This document shows positions 52,826 through 55,182 of a stretch of 55,182 nt of DNA, one piece after another (position 1 is the first letter of the stretch; every line of letters starts with the position of its first letter). Source of the DNA: Pseudonocardiaceae bacterium. Its GTDB lineage: Bacteria; Actinomycetota; Actinomycetes; Mycobacteriales; Pseudonocardiaceae. Location of the stretch: NCBI GenBank assembly GCA_009379845.1, contig WHSZ01000037.1:1-55182 (forward strand), given 5' to 3'. Both the position numbers and the translations under genes were made by a program. The notes below the pieces were generated by a model. That model had not been told where the DNA came from, searched no databases, and saw nothing but the letters and a program-made list of their open reading frames with translations.

Positions 52826-53698
52826 GTGCGGATGGATACTGCGCGATTCCCGCGACGCGCGCGCTTGTCTGCCCATATTCACGCTGGGCAGTGGGTCGGC
52901 GAGCTTGACACCGGCACCCACACGGTGGCGCTGGAGGAACTGCGGTCAGTCTGGTATCGCAGTCCGTCCGCGTTCGATCCGCCCGACGGGATGTCCGCGA
53001 CCGAGCGGCAGTGGGTCATGAGCGAGGCGAAGTTGGGGTTCGGCGGGGTGTTGGCGTCGCTGCCCGTGCTGTGGGTGAACCACCCGAGCCGGGCAGCCGA
53101 CGCCGCCTACAAACCACGCCAGCTGGCCACGGCGACACAGTGCGAATTGACCGTGCCGGACACCCTGATCACCAACCGCGCCGACGACGTATGCCGCTTC
53201 GCGAAAGACGGCTCGCTCGTGTCGAAGGCGCTGGGTGCACCGTCGGTACGTGAAGCCAACGGGCGCCAGGTGGCCTTCACCAAGCTGCTCGATGACGATG
53301 ACCTCGCGGATCTCGGCGGCGTCGAATGCACAAGCCACCAGTTTCAACGATGGGTGCCCAAGTTGTTCGAGGCGCGCGTAATCGTGGTGGGCGACGCGAT
53401 GTTCGCGGCCGGGATCTACGCCAGCAGCGAGGCCGCGCGTATCGACTGGCGCGCCGACTACGCTGCCCTGCACTACAGCCGAGTCGTGCCGCCCACCCAG
53501 GTGACGAACGGCCTGCGCCGCTACATCGAGGCGATGGGCCTGGCATACGGAGCATGCGACTTCGTGGTGCAACCGGACGGTTCGTGGGTGTTTCTCGAAT
53601 GCAACCCACAAGGCCAGTACGGCTGGATCGAAGACAAGATCGACGCCCCGATCACCGATACGCTGGCCGACATGCTCACCCGAGGAGACACCGCATGA
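52826..53698 (+). CDS. tgmB: ATP-grasp ribosomal-peptide maturase (graspetide ligase), TgmB-like, possibly N-terminally truncated
   Basis: 290 residues if translated from the GTG at 52826, after the TAG at 52808; the uninterrupted gene would be 318. Family features: RMDTARFPRRARLSAHIH, VWYRSPSAF and the C-terminal ATP-grasp/Mg site PDGSWVFLECNPQGQYGW. It would form ester cross-links between Ser/Thr and Asp/Glu of the TgmA-like peptide. Loss of the first beta strand may destabilise the pre-ATP-grasp domain. The stop overlaps the methyltransferase ATG. Confidence 0.78.
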   Translation: MRMDTARFPRRARLSAHIHAGQWVGELDTGTHTVALEELRSVWYRSPSAFDPPDGMSATERQWVMSEAKLGFGGVLASLPVLWVNHPSRAADAAYKPRQLATATQCELTVPDTLITNRADDVCRFAKDGSLVSKALGAPSVREANGRQVAFTKLLDDDDLADLGGVECTSHQFQRWVPKLFEARVIVVGDAMFAAGIYASSEAARIDWRADYAALHYSRVVPPTQVTNGLRRYIEAMGLAYGACDFVVQPDGSWVFLECNPQGQYGWIEDKIDAPITDTLADMLTRGDTA

Positions 53699-53802
53699 TC
53701 CGGTGAGAAGAACGCGCCCGCCAACTCGCCGCTGAGGTCGCCGACTCCGGAGCGACGGACGATCAACGGTGGATACGAGCGCTCGCCGAGACACCGCGTC
53801 AC
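53695..53802 (+). other. 5' end of the methyltransferase gene, interrupted by TGA
   Basis: The ATG at 53695 overlaps the tgmB stop as ATGA, the expected operon junction. Its frame reads M-I-R then TGA at 53704-53706. The frame stays open afterwards, encoding EERARQLAAEVADSGATDDQ and WIRALAETPRH, which belongs to the methyltransferase family. This is the second nonsense codon in adjacent genes. Confidence 0.72.
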
Positions 53803-54852
53803 GTGTTTGTGCCGTCGTTCGTCGAGCAGCAACCTGACGGCGGGTGGACCGAGACCGCGGCCGATACACCGGGGTGGTTGGAGGCGGTTTATCGCAATGC
53901 TCCCCTGACCACCGATCTCGCGGAGACCGCTACCGGCGGCCGAGTTTCGGTGTCCTCGTCGACGAAACCCGGCTTGATGGTTCGCATGCTGGATGCTATG
54001 GACGTGCGGGACGAGCACCGGGTGTTGGAGATCGGCACCGGCACCGGCTACAACGCCGCACTGTTGTGTCACCGGCTCGGCGACGACCGGGTGTTCTCTC
54101 TGGATATCGGTGCCGAGCTGGTCGACGCCGCGCGGCAGCGACTGTCGACGCTGGGCTACGCGCCCACGTTGATGGCGAGCGACGGCGCGCGCGGCATGCC
54201 GGAGCACGCTCCGTTCGACCGGATCATCGCCACCTGCTCGGTGCCTGCGATCCCCGGCGACTGGATACATCAGGTACGAGATGGCGGATTGATCCTCACG
54301 GATTTGAAACCAACGGTGCACGCGGGCAACCTCGTCCTGCTGCAGCGCACGGGTGACCGCCTCCAGGGGCGGTTTCTCGCCCAGTGGGCCGGATTCATGG
54401 CGATGCGCACGGCGGACACTGCGCCGGCTTCCGACGGTCTTCGCTACATCAATGACGACGATGGGGCACGCTCAACCACGCAGCTGGAGCCGTTTCCGTG
54501 GGCGATGCTGATTCCGTGGTTCCTTACGCAATCGCACTATCGCGAAGCCGTCCAGTTCGGGCTCCGCGACATCACCGACAACGGTCCAGAGTGGACACAC
54601 ATCGAGACCGAGTCCGGCTCGTGGGCGCAGGTGCGTGTGCACGCCGACGGCGACGACCGCGAAGTCGTGCAAGGAGGCCCGACCCGCTTGTGGGACGCGC
54701 TCGAGGACACCCACCGCCGGTGGATCGAGCTGGGCTCTCCCGACTGGTCGCGGCTCGGGCTCACCGTCACCGGCAACGGTGATCACGTGGTGTGGCTCGA
54801 CACTCCGGATAGCGGCACGAGCTGGTCGCTGGAGTCCCACGCGAGAGTATGA
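53803..54852 (+). CDS. tgmC: Protein-L-isoaspartate O-methyltransferase-like graspetide methyltransferase (TgmC/imiditide type)
   Basis: 349 residues from the GTG at 53803, the first usable start after the TGA at 53704. The intact gene would be 385. PIMT motifs: SSSTKPGLMVRMLDAMDV, VLEIGTGTGYNAALL (SAM motif I) and RIIATCSVPAIPGDWI. The C-terminal ~170 residues are the extension seen in ATP-grasp peptide systems. It would methylate a core Asp to generate an aspartimide, as in fuscimiditide-like products. Confidence 0.78.
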   Translation: MFVPSFVEQQPDGGWTETAADTPGWLEAVYRNAPLTTDLAETATGGRVSVSSSTKPGLMVRMLDAMDVRDEHRVLEIGTGTGYNAALLCHRLGDDRVFSLDIGAELVDAARQRLSTLGYAPTLMASDGARGMPEHAPFDRIIATCSVPAIPGDWIHQVRDGGLILTDLKPTVHAGNLVLLQRTGDRLQGRFLAQWAGFMAMRTADTAPASDGLRYINDDDGARSTTQLEPFPWAMLIPWFLTQSHYREAVQFGLRDITDNGPEWTHIETESGSWAQVRVHADGDDREVVQGGPTRLWDALEDTHRRWIELGSPDWSRLGLTVTGNGDHVVWLDTPDSGTSWSLESHARV

Positions 54853-54972
54853 ACCAATGATCCAGCCTGGCCGTAACTACTCGTGGTGGCCCGACTATCA
54901 GTTCCATGCTGCCTACACCCATCGAGTAGCGCCGACATGTGCACGAGTTCAGGGAGGTTGGCGAGTTTCGGG

Positions 54973-55120
54973 TTAGTAGGCGGTGACGTCGTTGCCGTTG
55001 CGGCTGTGCGCATGCACGCGGTCAGCGGTGAGTGCGACCCCGAGGCGCACGCCATCCCGTTTCAGTTCCCACGCCCAACCTTTGCCGGTAGGCACCTGGC
55101 CCGGGGGGAGTGGCGAGCAT
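54973..55120 (-). pseudogene. ATP-dependent DNA ligase fragment
   Basis: Reading leftward, PTGKGWAWELKRDGVRLGV and then TADRVHAHSRNGNDVTAY followed by TAA. The KxDG catalytic-lysine motif (KRDG) and SRNGNDVT are hallmarks of the nucleotidyltransferase domain of ATP-dependent (LigD/LigB-like) ligases. An ATG-started MLATPPGPG in a neighbouring frame at 55120 is the usual N-terminus, so a frameshift separates it from the rest. Only about 40 residues remain. Confidence 0.75.
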
Positions 55121-55182
55121 AGGAGCGACGGGGTGAGGCAGTGTCAGGCGCTCTATGGCTACTGGCTCGCTCGCCTGAGGTC

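Noticed and set aside
53704..53706. TGA as a selenocysteine codon in the methyltransferase
   Set aside because: It is at codon 4, outside the catalytic region, this family does not use selenocysteine, and no adjacent SECIS-like hairpin is apparent.

Overview
The window is high-GC DNA with actinobacterial gene style: GTG and TTG starts, ATGA/GTGA stop-start overlaps, and regulators and signal peptides of the Streptomyces/Amycolatopsis type. Gene content (graspetide genes, DUF574-type methyltransferase, XRE-TPR regulator) points to a filamentous actinomycete, probably Pseudonocardiaceae. This is inferred from gene content only; no rRNA or tRNA gene was recognised.

0-6 kb: a tight minus-strand operon carries an archaeal-type methionine adenosyltransferase, a complete second-type seryl-tRNA synthetase, a GT4 glycosyltransferase, a shortened alanyl-tRNA-synthetase-like protein and an APH-like small-molecule kinase. 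It looks like a specialised-metabolite or resistance module using SAM and aminoacyl chemistry. A Tat-exported protein is cut by the left edge. 6-8 kb holds ordinary genes (YCII, DinB/DUF664, small membrane protein, TfoX-N).

8-15.3 kb: a LacI-regulated ribose-type ABC importer operon (lacI, binding lipoprotein, double ATPase, permease, and a 452-residue protein of unknown function), with tandem LacI-type operators in front of lacI. An AraC regulator faces the next cluster.

15.4-30.7 kb: two plus-strand operons, each with a split PEP-synthase-like enzyme: a phosphohistidine-domain protein and a separate ATP-grasp protein, the architecture of phenylphosphate synthase. The first also encodes an inositol-monophosphatase-like protein and two MetE-like proteins. 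The second, behind a canonical promoter overlapped by a perfect palindrome, encodes a GntR regulator, a three-subunit molybdenum hydroxylase, an FAH-family hydrolase, a small monooxygenase-fold protein, a histidine phosphatase and an MBL-fold hydrolase. I read this as a phosphorylation-initiated catabolic pathway for an unknown hydroxylated, perhaps methoxylated, compound.

30.7-47.9 kb: a DUF574 methyltransferase and an ArsR/SRPBCC pair, then a PaaX-associated aerobic anthraniloyl-CoA cluster: CoA ligase, fused flavin monooxygenase/old yellow enzyme, acyl-CoA dehydrogenase, enoyl-CoA hydratase, SDR and RidA-like protein. Next come a RutA-like flavoprotein, a kynurenine-formamidase/isatin-hydrolase-like enzyme, a TPP enzyme and an FAD oxidoreductase that could feed it. 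A truncated, frameshifted kynureninase remnant ends the region.

47.9-55.2 kb: an accessory segment with an XRE-TPR regulator, an Imm1-type orphan immunity protein, small unknown proteins, and a graspetide (imiditide-type) cluster of precursor, ATP-grasp ligase and PIMT-like methyltransferase. Both enzyme genes have an in-frame nonsense codon near the 5' end, so the cluster appears to be decaying or to use downstream starts. A fragment of an ATP-dependent DNA ligase lies at the right edge.
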